From an uncultured Acidimicrobiales bacterium (GTDB taxonomy: Bacteria; Actinomycetota; Acidimicrobiia; Acidimicrobiales; Bin134), in the NCBI GenBank assembly GCA_951813555.1, contig OX638344.1, forward strand, positions 930,001-994,000: DNA of 64,000 nucleotides, in the 5' to 3' direction. Shown piece after piece: positions 51,745-59,720 of this stretch (position 1 is the stretch's first letter; every line of letters begins with the position of its first letter). The position numbers and the translations under genes are program-made. The notes beneath the pieces were generated by a model. The model did no database searches and was not told where the DNA came from. It worked only from the letters and a program-made list of their open reading frames with translations.

Positions 51745-52965
51745 ATGCCCGCCGCTACCGCCCCCGAATTGGAGCTCGATGTGGGGCGGCTGCGGCGGGA
51801 GCGCTACGCCAAGCTGCAGGCCCAGATGGCCGCTGACGGCCTCGACGCCTTGGTGCTGCTCCACGGGCCCCATGTGGCCTACGCCACCGATTGCCTCCCC
51901 GAAGCCGTCGACGTCACCCATGCCTCGGCCAACCGGCCTGTCGCCGTGGTGATGGCCGACCACCCCCGGCCCTGCCTGTTGGGCGGTGACCCTGATGGAC
52001 TCGACGTCGATGCCCATCCCGCCGTCTGGCCCGAAATCGACGAGGGCGCGGCCGACCTAGGCGCCCAGCTCAACGCCATCCTCGGCCGCCATGCCCGCGG
52101 CGGACGAGTCGGCATCGACCTCATGACTGGGGCCATGCGCCGCACCGGCGTGCTGTCGGGCACCGAGGTCGCCGACGCCGCCAACACCTTGGCCGCGGTC
52201 AAGCTCCACAAGACCATCGACGAGCTGGCCTGCATCCACCAGGCCCAGGCCCGCACTAGCCGGGCCATGGCCTCGGTGTACGAGGCCCTGACCCCCGGCG
52301 TGCGCCGCAGCGAACTGGCCGCCGTGTTTCTCCGCCGCCTCCGGGAGGAGGGCATCGACGCCAACATGATCGACGTCATCTTCCAGCCCATGGCCCGCCG
52401 TCTGGACGACGGTCCCCGCACCACCACCGGGCATCTGGCCTTCCCCACCTGGTCGGGCGACCCCGTCTACGCCGAAGGCGACCTCATCTGGGTGGATGCC
52501 GGCAGCGACTACCACGGCTACGCCTCTGATTTCGGGCGCACCTGGGTGGTCGGCCGTTGGCCCACTCCCGCTGAGCAGCGTTGTTTTGTGCGGTGGCTGG
52601 TGGTCATGAACGCGGCGTATGAGGCCATCGCCCCCGGGGTCACCTTCGCCGAGGTGTGTGCTGCGGCCACCGCGGCCGACGCCCCCCACCGACCCGACGG
52701 CGACCACCCGTGGATGCCCCACTTCTATCTCGTCCACGGCGTCGGCATCGAGAGCGCCGAGATGCCCTTCTTGGGCACCGACAACGGTCCCGACTTCGAC
52801 GCCGCCCACACCCTGGAGCCCGGCATGGTCATGGTGCTGGAGCCCGCCATCTGGGAAGACGGCACCGGCGGCTACCGGGCCGAGGAGATCGTGGCCGTCA
52901 CCGAGGACGGCTGGATTCCCCTGGGCGGCGGCCACCCCTACGACCCCTTCGAAGTGCCGAGATGA
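51745..52965 (+). CDS. M24 family metallopeptidase (Xaa-Pro aminopeptidase/creatinase-like)
   Basis: A 406-residue pita-bread-fold enzyme. The five metal ligands are all present: Asp251 and Asp262 ('WVDAGSDYHGYASDFGRTW'), His331 ('VHGVGIE'), Glu366 ('VLEPAIWE') and Glu381 ('AEEIVAV'). The N-terminal ~150 residues form the creatinase-like domain. Family members cleave X-Pro dipeptides or hydrolyse creatine-like C-N bonds. The start follows a tandem 17-bp repeat. The next gene encodes a shorter, degenerate relative, and the two could form a heteromer. Confidence 0.9.
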   Translation: MPAATAPELELDVGRLRRERYAKLQAQMAADGLDALVLLHGPHVAYATDCLPEAVDVTHASANRPVAVVMADHPRPCLLGGDPDGLDVDAHPAVWPEIDEGAADLGAQLNAILGRHARGGRVGIDLMTGAMRRTGVLSGTEVADAANTLAAVKLHKTIDELACIHQAQARTSRAMASVYEALTPGVRRSELAAVFLRRLREEGIDANMIDVIFQPMARRLDDGPRTTTGHLAFPTWSGDPVYAEGDLIWVDAGSDYHGYASDFGRTWVVGRWPTPAEQRCFVRWLVVMNAAYEAIAPGVTFAEVCAAATAADAPHRPDGDHPWMPHFYLVHGVGIESAEMPFLGTDNGPDFDAAHTLEPGMVMVLEPAIWEDGTGGYRAEEIVAVTEDGWIPLGGGHPYDPFEVPR

Positions 52966-52999
52966 CTCATCACTCTTCGATCCCCATCGAGGTACCGAG

Positions 53000-53941
53000 T
53001 TGAGCCTCCACCTCCAGCGCCGTACAAGAGCCGTCGACGCCCTGGCCGCCGCCGGGATCGACATGCTGGTCGCCGGACGCCAAGACCACATCAACTACAT
53101 CACCGGCGCCCACCAGCTCTGGACCGCCGGAACCCGCCCGTTCGGACCGGTCTGCACCCTCAACACCAACACCGGCGAGATATACCTGCTGTCCACCTGG
53201 GACGAGGGCGTCCCCGACGACATCGATCTCGACCACCTTCACGGCATCACCTGGAACGGGGCGGTCATCTACCAGCGCCTGGCTGCCAACCCGGGCATGG
53301 CCACCGCCCAAAGAGTGGGGATCGACTCCTGGTCGCCGGGCATGGCCGGGCTGCTCAGCGCGGTGGCCCCCAACGCCGAGATCGTCCCTACCGACGACGT
53401 CCTGTCCCGGGCCCGCCGCACCAAGCTGCCCTCCGAGGTCGACGCCATCCGGGCCGCGGGCGCCGTGGCCGCCGCCGGAGCCGCAGCAGCAATCGCCCAG
53501 TCCGGCACCGACACCCAACGTCTAGCCGCGGGTGTGGAGGCCATGGCCCTGGCCGGGTCGTCCACTCCGGCCGCCGAACCCCAGGTCAAAGGCCCCGTCG
53601 TCGACTTCAGCTGCCTCCGCTCGCACTACGAGGGCGGGTTGGGCCGCACCGCCGACGGCGCTCCGCCCGACGTGCGCCCCCACGCCAACCTGATCGCGGC
53701 CTGTGTTCCCGGCGCCACCGGCCAAGACCTCCGCCGAGTCGCACCCGACGGCGATTGGCTCGTCAGAGGCAGCGGCATGGGCTTCGAGTCCCCGGTGATC
53801 AACGCCCGCTATGGGGCCGACGAAACCCTCGAAGCCCACATGGTGCTCAGCGTGAGCGCCACGACCGGCACCGAATATGCTCGCGACACGGTTCTTGTCA
53901 CCGAACAAGGCCCCGAAATCATCTCCCCGGAGCTGCCATGA
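53000..53941 (+). CDS. Degenerate M24-like protein lacking most metal ligands
   Basis: A 313-residue relative of the M24 enzyme just upstream. The creatinase-type N-domain ('AAAGIDMLVAGRQDHINYIT') and the linker helix ('TKLPSEVDAIRAAGAV') are preserved. In the catalytic half only the first Asp ('PVVDFSCL') remains: the SDF site reads 'EGGLGRT', the His site 'GSGMGFESP', and the two Glu sites 'EAHMVLSVSATTG' and 'ARDTVLV'. It starts at TTG 53000, with GAGG 7 nt upstream. It overlaps the next amidohydrolase gene by 4 bp (ATGA). A non-catalytic partner role is inferred. Confidence 0.8.
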   Translation: MSLHLQRRTRAVDALAAAGIDMLVAGRQDHINYITGAHQLWTAGTRPFGPVCTLNTNTGEIYLLSTWDEGVPDDIDLDHLHGITWNGAVIYQRLAANPGMATAQRVGIDSWSPGMAGLLSAVAPNAEIVPTDDVLSRARRTKLPSEVDAIRAAGAVAAAGAAAAIAQSGTDTQRLAAGVEAMALAGSSTPAAEPQVKGPVVDFSCLRSHYEGGLGRTADGAPPDVRPHANLIAACVPGATGQDLRRVAPDGDWLVRGSGMGFESPVINARYGADETLEAHMVLSVSATTGTEYARDTVLVTEQGPEIISPELP

Positions 53942-55122
53942 GCCTCGACTACGACGCCTACGACGCCGACAACCACCTGTACGAGCCCATCGACGCGTTC
54001 ACCCGCCACCTGCCCGAGCGGTATCGCACCGCCATCCGCTATGTGGACATCGAAGGCCGCACCAAGATCGCCATCAACAACAAGATCAGCGAGTACATCC
54101 CCAACCCCACCTTCGAGGTGGTGGCCGCCCCCGGCGCCTGGGAGGAGTACTACCGGGGCAACAACCCCGATGGAAAGACCCTCCGGGAGTTCTCCGGCAA
54201 GCCCATCCGCTGCCACCCCGCCTTCCGCCACCCCGACGACCGCATCAAGCTGCTCGACGAACAGGGGGTGTACGGCACCCTGCTGTTCCCCACCCTGGCC
54301 TCGCTGCTCGAGGAGCGGATGAAAGACGACATCGAGCTCACCCACGCCGCCATCAGTGCCTTCAACCGGTGGATGCTCGACGAGTGGACCTTCAACTACC
54401 ACGACCGCATCTTCCCCACCCCGATCATCACCCTGCCCGACCCCCGCCGGGCCATTCAGGAACTGGAGTGGGCCGTGGACAGCGGCGCCCGGGCCGTGCT
54501 GATCCGCCCCGCACCGGTACCCGGCCTGCGAGGCTCCCGCTCCATGGGCCTGCCCGAGTTCGACGACTTCTGGAACGTGGTCGAGCAAACCGGCATCCTG
54601 GTCGCCTGCCACGCCTCCGACTCCGGCTACGACGCCTACGCCGGCGACTGGGAGGGGGGCCGCGACGAGTTCCTGCCCTTCAAGCCCGCCGCATTCCGGC
54701 TGGTCATCAGCCACGGCCGCCCCATCTTCGACACCATCGCCGCCATGATCTGCCACGGCCTGTTCGAGCGCCACCCCAACCTGCGGGTGGCCTCCATCGA
54801 GAACGGCTCCACCTGGGTGGCCCCGCTGCTGGTGGAGCTGGCCGAGGTCTACGGCAAGATGCCCCAGGAATTCGCCGAAGACCCGGTGGAGACCTTCCGC
54901 CGCCACATCTCGGTCAGCCCGTTCTATGAGGAGGACATCTCCGGCCTCATCGACCGCATCGGGATCGACCGAGTGCTGTTCGGCTCCGACTTCCCCCACC
55001 CCGAGGGCCTGGGCCAGCCCCTCGACTTCTTCAAAGAAATACAAGACCGCAGCCCCGAAGACCGGCGCAAGGTCATGTCCGACAACCTCAAAGAGCTCCT
55101 GACATTGAGACCAGCAGCATGA
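53938..55122 (+). CDS. Amidohydrolase family protein
   Basis: A 394-residue amidohydrolase_2-type enzyme. The first strand reads 'YDADNHLYEPIDAF' (DxxH type), the central His lies in 'LVACHASDSGYDAY', and the late Asp in 'VLFGSDFPHPEGL'. 'NGSTWVAPLL' is characteristic of the actinobacterial subgroup. Its ATG overlaps the degenerate M24 stop. It is the fifth member of this superfamily in 17 kb and differs from paralogs A and B by retaining the metal-site pattern. Confidence 0.88.
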   Translation: MSLDYDAYDADNHLYEPIDAFTRHLPERYRTAIRYVDIEGRTKIAINNKISEYIPNPTFEVVAAPGAWEEYYRGNNPDGKTLREFSGKPIRCHPAFRHPDDRIKLLDEQGVYGTLLFPTLASLLEERMKDDIELTHAAISAFNRWMLDEWTFNYHDRIFPTPIITLPDPRRAIQELEWAVDSGARAVLIRPAPVPGLRGSRSMGLPEFDDFWNVVEQTGILVACHASDSGYDAYAGDWEGGRDEFLPFKPAAFRLVISHGRPIFDTIAAMICHGLFERHPNLRVASIENGSTWVAPLLVELAEVYGKMPQEFAEDPVETFRRHISVSPFYEEDISGLIDRIGIDRVLFGSDFPHPEGLGQPLDFFKEIQDRSPEDRRKVMSDNLKELLTLRPAA

Positions 55123-55159
55123 CCAGCCCTAAAAAGCTACACACTCACCGACCTGCCGC

Positions 55160-56269
55160 ATGAGCGACCAAACCGAGTCAACCACCGATTCAAGCGTCTT
55201 CTCGCGCTCCGACACCGACGAGGCCTCCGAAGCTGAGCGCACCAAGGGCCTGATCGAGCCGGTGGCGCTGGGGGAGTGGATGGACGCCCAAGGCCTGCCC
55301 GGCCAGGGCGAGCCCATCACCAGCCGGTTCATCTCCGGCGGTGCCTCCAACGAGATCTTCGAAGTGTGCCGGGGCGAGCACCGCTGGGCCCTGCGCCGAC
55401 CGCCCCGCAAGGTTCCCGAAGGCCGCAACGAGACCATGATGCGCGAGTTCCGCATCCTGTCCGCCCTGGCCGACACCGACGTCCCCCACGCCCGGGCGGC
55501 GAGCGGCACCGACAACACCAGCGTCATTGGGGCGGCCTTCTACCTCATGGACTTCGTCGACGGCTGGTCGCCCATCAGCCAGCCCGGCTGGCCCGAGCCG
55601 TTCGCCTCCGACATGGACGCCCGCCCCGGTCTGGCCTACGAGCTTGTCGACGCCATCGCCCGGCTGTCCAAGGTCGACTGGCAGGCCAACGGCCTCGAGG
55701 GGCTGGGCCGCCCCGACGGGTTCCACGAGCGCCAGGTCGACCGCTGGTACGCCCACCTCAACCGCTTCAAGTTCCGCGACATCCCCGGGCTCGACGTAGC
55801 CGGCGACTGGCTCCGGGGCCGCACCCCCCGCAGCTACCAGCCCGGCATCATGCACGGCGACTACCAGTTCGCCAATGTGATGTTCCACCACGGTGCCCCC
55901 GCCCGGATGGCCGCCGTCGTCGACTGGGAGATGGGCACCGTGGGCGACCCGCTCCTCGACCTGGCCTGGGTGGTGATGAACTGGCCCGAAGACGAGGCCA
56001 GCCGTCCCTCGGTGGGCTACGTCGACTACGAGGGGCTGCCCTTCCGCGACGACCTGCTGGAGCGCTACGCCACCATGTCGGGCCGCGACGTAGACGAGAT
56101 CGACTACTACGTGATCCTGGCCCGCTTCAAGCTGGCCATCGTGCTGGAGGGCGGCTACGCCCGCTTCGTGGCCGGCGGCGCCGACAACCCCCGCATGGAA
56201 GCCTTCGGCCGCGTCGTCCTAGACCTAGCCCGCGACGCCGCCGCCCTCGCCCAAACCACCCCGCTTTAG
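55160..56269 (+). CDS. Phosphotransferase family protein (APH-like)
   Basis: A 369-residue kinase-fold protein of the aminoglycoside-phosphotransferase superfamily. The catalytic loop is 'MHGDYQFANVMF' with Asp234, and the metal-binding motif is 'VVDWEMGTVGDP' with Asp255. 'SGGASNEIFEV' is the nucleotide-binding loop. Relatives beside acyl-CoA dehydrogenases are common in actinobacteria and are related to the N-terminal kinase domain of ACAD10/11-type proteins, which phosphorylate hydroxyacyl-CoAs. That role is suggested by the acyl-CoA dehydrogenase at 57600 but not shown. Confidence 0.9.
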   Translation: MSDQTESTTDSSVFSRSDTDEASEAERTKGLIEPVALGEWMDAQGLPGQGEPITSRFISGGASNEIFEVCRGEHRWALRRPPRKVPEGRNETMMREFRILSALADTDVPHARAASGTDNTSVIGAAFYLMDFVDGWSPISQPGWPEPFASDMDARPGLAYELVDAIARLSKVDWQANGLEGLGRPDGFHERQVDRWYAHLNRFKFRDIPGLDVAGDWLRGRTPRSYQPGIMHGDYQFANVMFHHGAPARMAAVVDWEMGTVGDPLLDLAWVVMNWPEDEASRPSVGYVDYEGLPFRDDLLERYATMSGRDVDEIDYYVILARFKLAIVLEGGYARFVAGGADNPRMEAFGRVVLDLARDAAALAQTTPL

Positions 56270-56273
56270 CGGC

Positions 56274-57557
56274 TTAATCGTCCCACACCACCGGCAGGGT
56301 GGCGGGCGCCCGGAAGGCCAACCCGACGATTGGCGACGCCTCGGCGTCGGGGTCGAGGCGCAGGCTGGGGAGGCGGTCGAGCAGGCGCTCCAGCACCGCT
56401 CGCATCTCCATGCGGGCCAGGTGGATTCCCAGGCACAGATGCGGCCCGGTGGCGAAGGCGATGTGCGCCTTGGGTTGGCGGAGGATGTCGAACTGCTCCG
56501 GATCCTCCCATCGAGAGGGGTCGTGGTTGGCCGAGCCCAAAGAGGTGTTCACCGCCGTTCCCGCCTGGATCTCGATGCCTTCCACCACCGCGTCGGCAGT
56601 GGCGGTGCGAGAGATCCCGGTCAGCGGCGCCTCCCATCGCAACGCTTCCTCCACCGCAGCCGTCACCAGCGAACGGTCGGCCCGCACCGCATCAAACTGC
56701 TCCGGGTTTGACAGCAGTCCAACCATCATGTTGCTGGCCGCCCGGTAGGTGGTCTCCGCCCCGGCGGGCAGCAGCAGACGGCAGAAGGCGATGATCTCGT
56801 CGTTGGTCAGCCGCTGCCCGTCCAGCTCGGCCTGGGCCAGCAGGCTGATCAGATCCTCTTGCGGCTCAGCCCGCCGGTCCTCCACGACAGGTTCCAGGTA
56901 GCCGTACAGCCACTGAGAAGCTGCGAAACCTCGCTCGATCTCGGTGGCCATATTGGTGATCTCCACCGCCCGGCGGTAGAAGCCGGGCAGATCGGCCTCC
57001 GGCAGCCCCAGTGCGATGGCGATCACGTGTACCGGGAACACGAACATCAACTCGTGCACCAGATCGGCCCGCCCCCGATCAACGAAAGCGTCGATGTAAT
57101 GGTTGAGCACCGGGTTCACGATCTCGTGCTCCCACCGCTCCATCTCCCGGCGGGTGAACGCCTGCTGGATCAGCCTGCGGTAACGACCGTGCTCGGGCTC
57201 GTCCATCTCCAAGATGGTGTGGCCCATCACCAATCCCATCGAGTCGGCGTACCCCGCTGATGAGAACGTGGCCCCGTCCCTCAGCACCGCCTCCACCCCG
57301 TCGTACGACAGCACGTTCACAATCTCCCGGTCACCGGCCATCAGGTCGCTCACGCTGACCGCACCCAGCATCTCCGACGCGCTGCCCCGGTGGATCGGGC
57401 ACTGGGCCAGCAGCTCGGTGTAGATCTCGTAGGGGTTGATGGAATGCTCGGCACCTTGGGCTTGGTCGAAGGCGTCAAACGGGTCGTACCCTCCATCACC
57501 GGGTTCGGGGGCTCGGGCGGCCGCTAGAATCTCGCCCGGCGTCATCTCGAACTTCAT
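56274..57557 (-). CDS. Cytochrome P450
   Basis: A 427-residue soluble P450 with I-helix 'LPAGAETTYRAA', K-helix 'EEALRWE' and heme loop 'FATGPHLCLG', whose Cys is the thiolate ligand. 'ILEMDEPEHGRYRRLIQQAF' is the conserved C-helix region. ATG 57557 was chosen; a second ATG 12 bp downstream is possible. It runs opposite to its neighbours, tail-to-tail with the kinase and divergent from the acyl-CoA dehydrogenase 42 bp away. No ferredoxin gene adjoins it, unlike the other two P450s. Confidence 0.92.
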   Translation of the reverse strand: MKFEMTPGEILAAARAPEPGDGGYDPFDAFDQAQGAEHSINPYEIYTELLAQCPIHRGSASEMLGAVSVSDLMAGDREIVNVLSYDGVEAVLRDGATFSSAGYADSMGLVMGHTILEMDEPEHGRYRRLIQQAFTRREMERWEHEIVNPVLNHYIDAFVDRGRADLVHELMFVFPVHVIAIALGLPEADLPGFYRRAVEITNMATEIERGFAASQWLYGYLEPVVEDRRAEPQEDLISLLAQAELDGQRLTNDEIIAFCRLLLPAGAETTYRAASNMMVGLLSNPEQFDAVRADRSLVTAAVEEALRWEAPLTGISRTATADAVVEGIEIQAGTAVNTSLGSANHDPSRWEDPEQFDILRQPKAHIAFATGPHLCLGIHLARMEMRAVLERLLDRLPSLRLDPDAEASPIVGLAFRAPATLPVVWDD

Positions 57558-57599
57558 ATCGAGCAACTGTAAATCCAACCAAGAGAGCGCGGTAGTCCC

Positions 57600-58907
57600 A
57601 TGGCCATCGATTTTTCCGTCGAACCGGAGTTCCAAGAGAAGCTCGACTGGATGGACACCTTCGTCACCGAAGAGATCGAGTCCATCGACCTCTATTTCCG
57701 GGGCGAGGTCAATCCTTTCGACCGCACCAACGAGACGGCCAACGCCCTGATCCGACCGCTCCAGAAGCAGGTGCAAGACCAGGGCCTGTGGGCCTGCCAC
57801 ATGGGCCCCCACCTCGGCGGCCTCGGATACGGCCAGGTCAAGCTGGCCCTGATGAACGAGATCCTGGGACGGGCGCTATGGGCCCAGGTGGTGTTCGGCT
57901 GCCAGGCTCCGGACTCGGGCAACGCCGAGATCATCGCCCACTACGGCACCGATGAGCAGAAGGAGCTCTATCTCCAGCCCCTGCTCGACAGCAAGATCTC
58001 CTCCACCTACGCCATGACCGAGCCCCAGGGCGGCTCCGACCCCAACTGCTTCACCTGCCGGGCCCACCAAGACGGCGACGAGTGGGTGATCAACGGCGAG
58101 AAGTGGTTCGCCTCCAACTTCAAATACGCCAAGTTCATGATCGTCATGCTCATCACCAACCCCGACGTGCCGGTATACCGGGGCTCGTCGATGATGCTGG
58201 TGCCCACCGACACCCCCGGCATCGAGGTGGTGGCCAACGTCGGCCTCGGCACCGAGGATCTGGAAGACGGCGACCACGCCTACCTTCGCTTCAACGACGT
58301 GCGGGTGCCGGCCGAGAACCTGCTGGGCGAGGAGGGGTCGGGCTTCAAGATCGCCCAGACCCGCCTCGGCGGCGGCCGGGTCCACCACGGGATGCGCTCG
58401 GTGGGGGTGGCCCAGCGGGCCCTCGACATGATGTGCGAGCGGGTGCTGTCCCGGGAAACCAAGGGCTCACTGATCGGCGAGAAGCAGTCCATCCAGCACT
58501 GGATCGCCGACTCCTGGATCCAGATCCAGCAGTTCCGCCTCCAGGTGCTCCACTGCGCCTGGCTGATCGACAACGAGGGCGACTACGCCAAGGTCCGCCA
58601 GCACATCGCCGGCGTCAAGGTGGCCACCCCCAAGGTGCTGATCGACGTGGTGTACCGGGCCATGCACGCCCACGGCTCTCTCGGCGTGTCCAACCTCATG
58701 CCCCTCACCTCGATGTGGATGAGCGGCCCGGTCATGGGCATCGCCGACGGCCCCACCGAAGTCCACAAAGACACCATCGCCAAGCAGATACTCAAGAGCT
58801 ACAAGCCCTCGGACGGCCTCTTCCCCTCCATGCACCTCCCCACCCGCATAGCCAACGCCCGCCAATACATCGAATCCCGAATAGAAAACGAAATCGCGAA
58901 TCTCTAA
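57600..58907 (+). CDS. Acyl-CoA dehydrogenase family protein
   Basis: A 435-residue dehydrogenase. It has 'YAMTEPQGGSDPNCFTC' and 'GEKWFASNFKYAKFM' in the middle domain, 'GEEGSGFKIAQTRLGGGRVHH' and the C-terminal 'DGPTEVHKDTIAKQILK'. The form resembles ACAD10/11-like enzymes, which fits the APH-like kinase upstream. The upstream gap of 42 bp is shared with the divergent P450. Its stop overlaps that of the convergent YbaN-family gene. Confidence 0.9.
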   Translation: MAIDFSVEPEFQEKLDWMDTFVTEEIESIDLYFRGEVNPFDRTNETANALIRPLQKQVQDQGLWACHMGPHLGGLGYGQVKLALMNEILGRALWAQVVFGCQAPDSGNAEIIAHYGTDEQKELYLQPLLDSKISSTYAMTEPQGGSDPNCFTCRAHQDGDEWVINGEKWFASNFKYAKFMIVMLITNPDVPVYRGSSMMLVPTDTPGIEVVANVGLGTEDLEDGDHAYLRFNDVRVPAENLLGEEGSGFKIAQTRLGGGRVHHGMRSVGVAQRALDMMCERVLSRETKGSLIGEKQSIQHWIADSWIQIQQFRLQVLHCAWLIDNEGDYAKVRQHIAGVKVATPKVLIDVVYRAMHAHGSLGVSNLMPLTSMWMSGPVMGIADGPTEVHKDTIAKQILKSYKPSDGLFPSMHLPTRIANARQYIESRIENEIANL

Positions 58908-59344
58908 CGCCGAGTTGGCACCCGCCCAAAGATGTACGCCAGTCCGACAATCCCCACACCGATCACGATCCCCCGCCAGGTCCACGATTCCATCAGCAAC
59001 CCCGTGCTGATCCCCACCGCGACCACGATCATCGTTCCGGCGATCACCTTGGCCCGCCACGGCATCCCTAGACCAGACCGATAGTCGGCCACCAACTTGC
59101 CCACGCCGGGCAGGTTCAAGACCCAACGCTCCATGCGCTTACTGGAACGGCTGAACGCGGCGGCGGCCATGATGAAGAAGACCGTCGACGGCAGCCCGGG
59201 CACGATCACCCCGATCGCCCCCACGGCGACGCACGCCAGACCACCTATAACCCAAAGCCCCCGCACCAGCGGGTTCTTGGCCACTTTGGAGTGGCCGGAT
59301 GCCTCAGAGCTGCCGGGATCAGCCGGCGAGTTCGATGAAGTCAC
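58904..59344 (-). CDS. YbaN family (DUF454) membrane protein
   Basis: A 146-residue inner-membrane protein. The diagnostic segment 'GAIGVIVPGLPSTVFFIMAAAAFSRSS' is split across the first helices and is typical of DUF454. Two further hydrophobic stretches follow. The N-terminal 25 residues are Ser/Pro-rich. It overlaps the upstream small membrane gene by 26 bp on the same strand, so both are probably co-translated. No biochemical function is established for the family. Confidence 0.85.
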   Translation of the reverse strand: MTSSNSPADPGSSEASGHSKVAKNPLVRGLWVIGGLACVAVGAIGVIVPGLPSTVFFIMAAAAFSRSSKRMERWVLNLPGVGKLVADYRSGLGMPWRAKVIAGTMIVVAVGISTGLLMESWTWRGIVIGVGIVGLAYIFGRVPTRR

Positions 59345-59648
59345 CGACTGTCAGGTAACACAGCAGCCCGATCACCAACACGTTCACTGTGCTCACCGGC
59401 CACTTCAGCCGATGGTCGGCCCGCCAGAACCGCCGGATGCTCAACACGTTGAACACGATGGCCACCAGCCCAATCGGCGCACTCAAAGCAGGCCCCACTG
59501 AATCGGACAACCCCAGCACCGGCAGCAGGAAAGGGAGCACCAGGTATGCAAATAGGCACCGGATTCCCGACACCACCATCGACTGGCTGAACCGCCGTTC
59601 GGCCGCACTGGGTGCCTCTACTTTGGCTGGAGCGGTATCAACGGTCAC
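59319..59648 (-). CDS. Small membrane protein of unknown function
   Basis: A 109-residue protein with about three hydrophobic segments ('CLFAYLVLPFLLPVLGL', 'GPALSAPIGLVAIVFNVL', 'TVNVLVIGLLCYLTVGDF') after a charged 20-residue N-terminus. I cannot name a family. It is followed on the same strand, with 26-bp overlap, by the YbaN-family gene, forming a two-gene membrane unit. It diverges from the propeller lipoprotein gene. Confidence 0.7.
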   Translation of the reverse strand: MTVDTAPAKVEAPSAAERRFSQSMVVSGIRCLFAYLVLPFLLPVLGLSDSVGPALSAPIGLVAIVFNVLSIRRFWRADHRLKWPVSTVNVLVIGLLCYLTVGDFIELAG

Positions 59649-59678
59649 TGGCCCTCAGTCTCCCACCCAAACCTCATT

Positions 59679-59699
59679 CCCGTCTCACCGAAAGACGGG
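59679..59699 (+). promoter_or_regulatory. Perfect hairpin with following T-run in the divergent intergenic region
   Basis: Arms CCCGTCT and AGACGGG form a perfect 7-bp stem with loop CACCGAA, followed by TTTCATT on the + strand. It lies between divergent genes, 21 bp before the lipoprotein ATG. No + strand gene ends near it, so it may be a leader attenuator, an operator or a barrier to read-through. Confidence 0.45.
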
Positions 59700-59720
59700 T
59701 TTCATTAGCATGACCAGACC

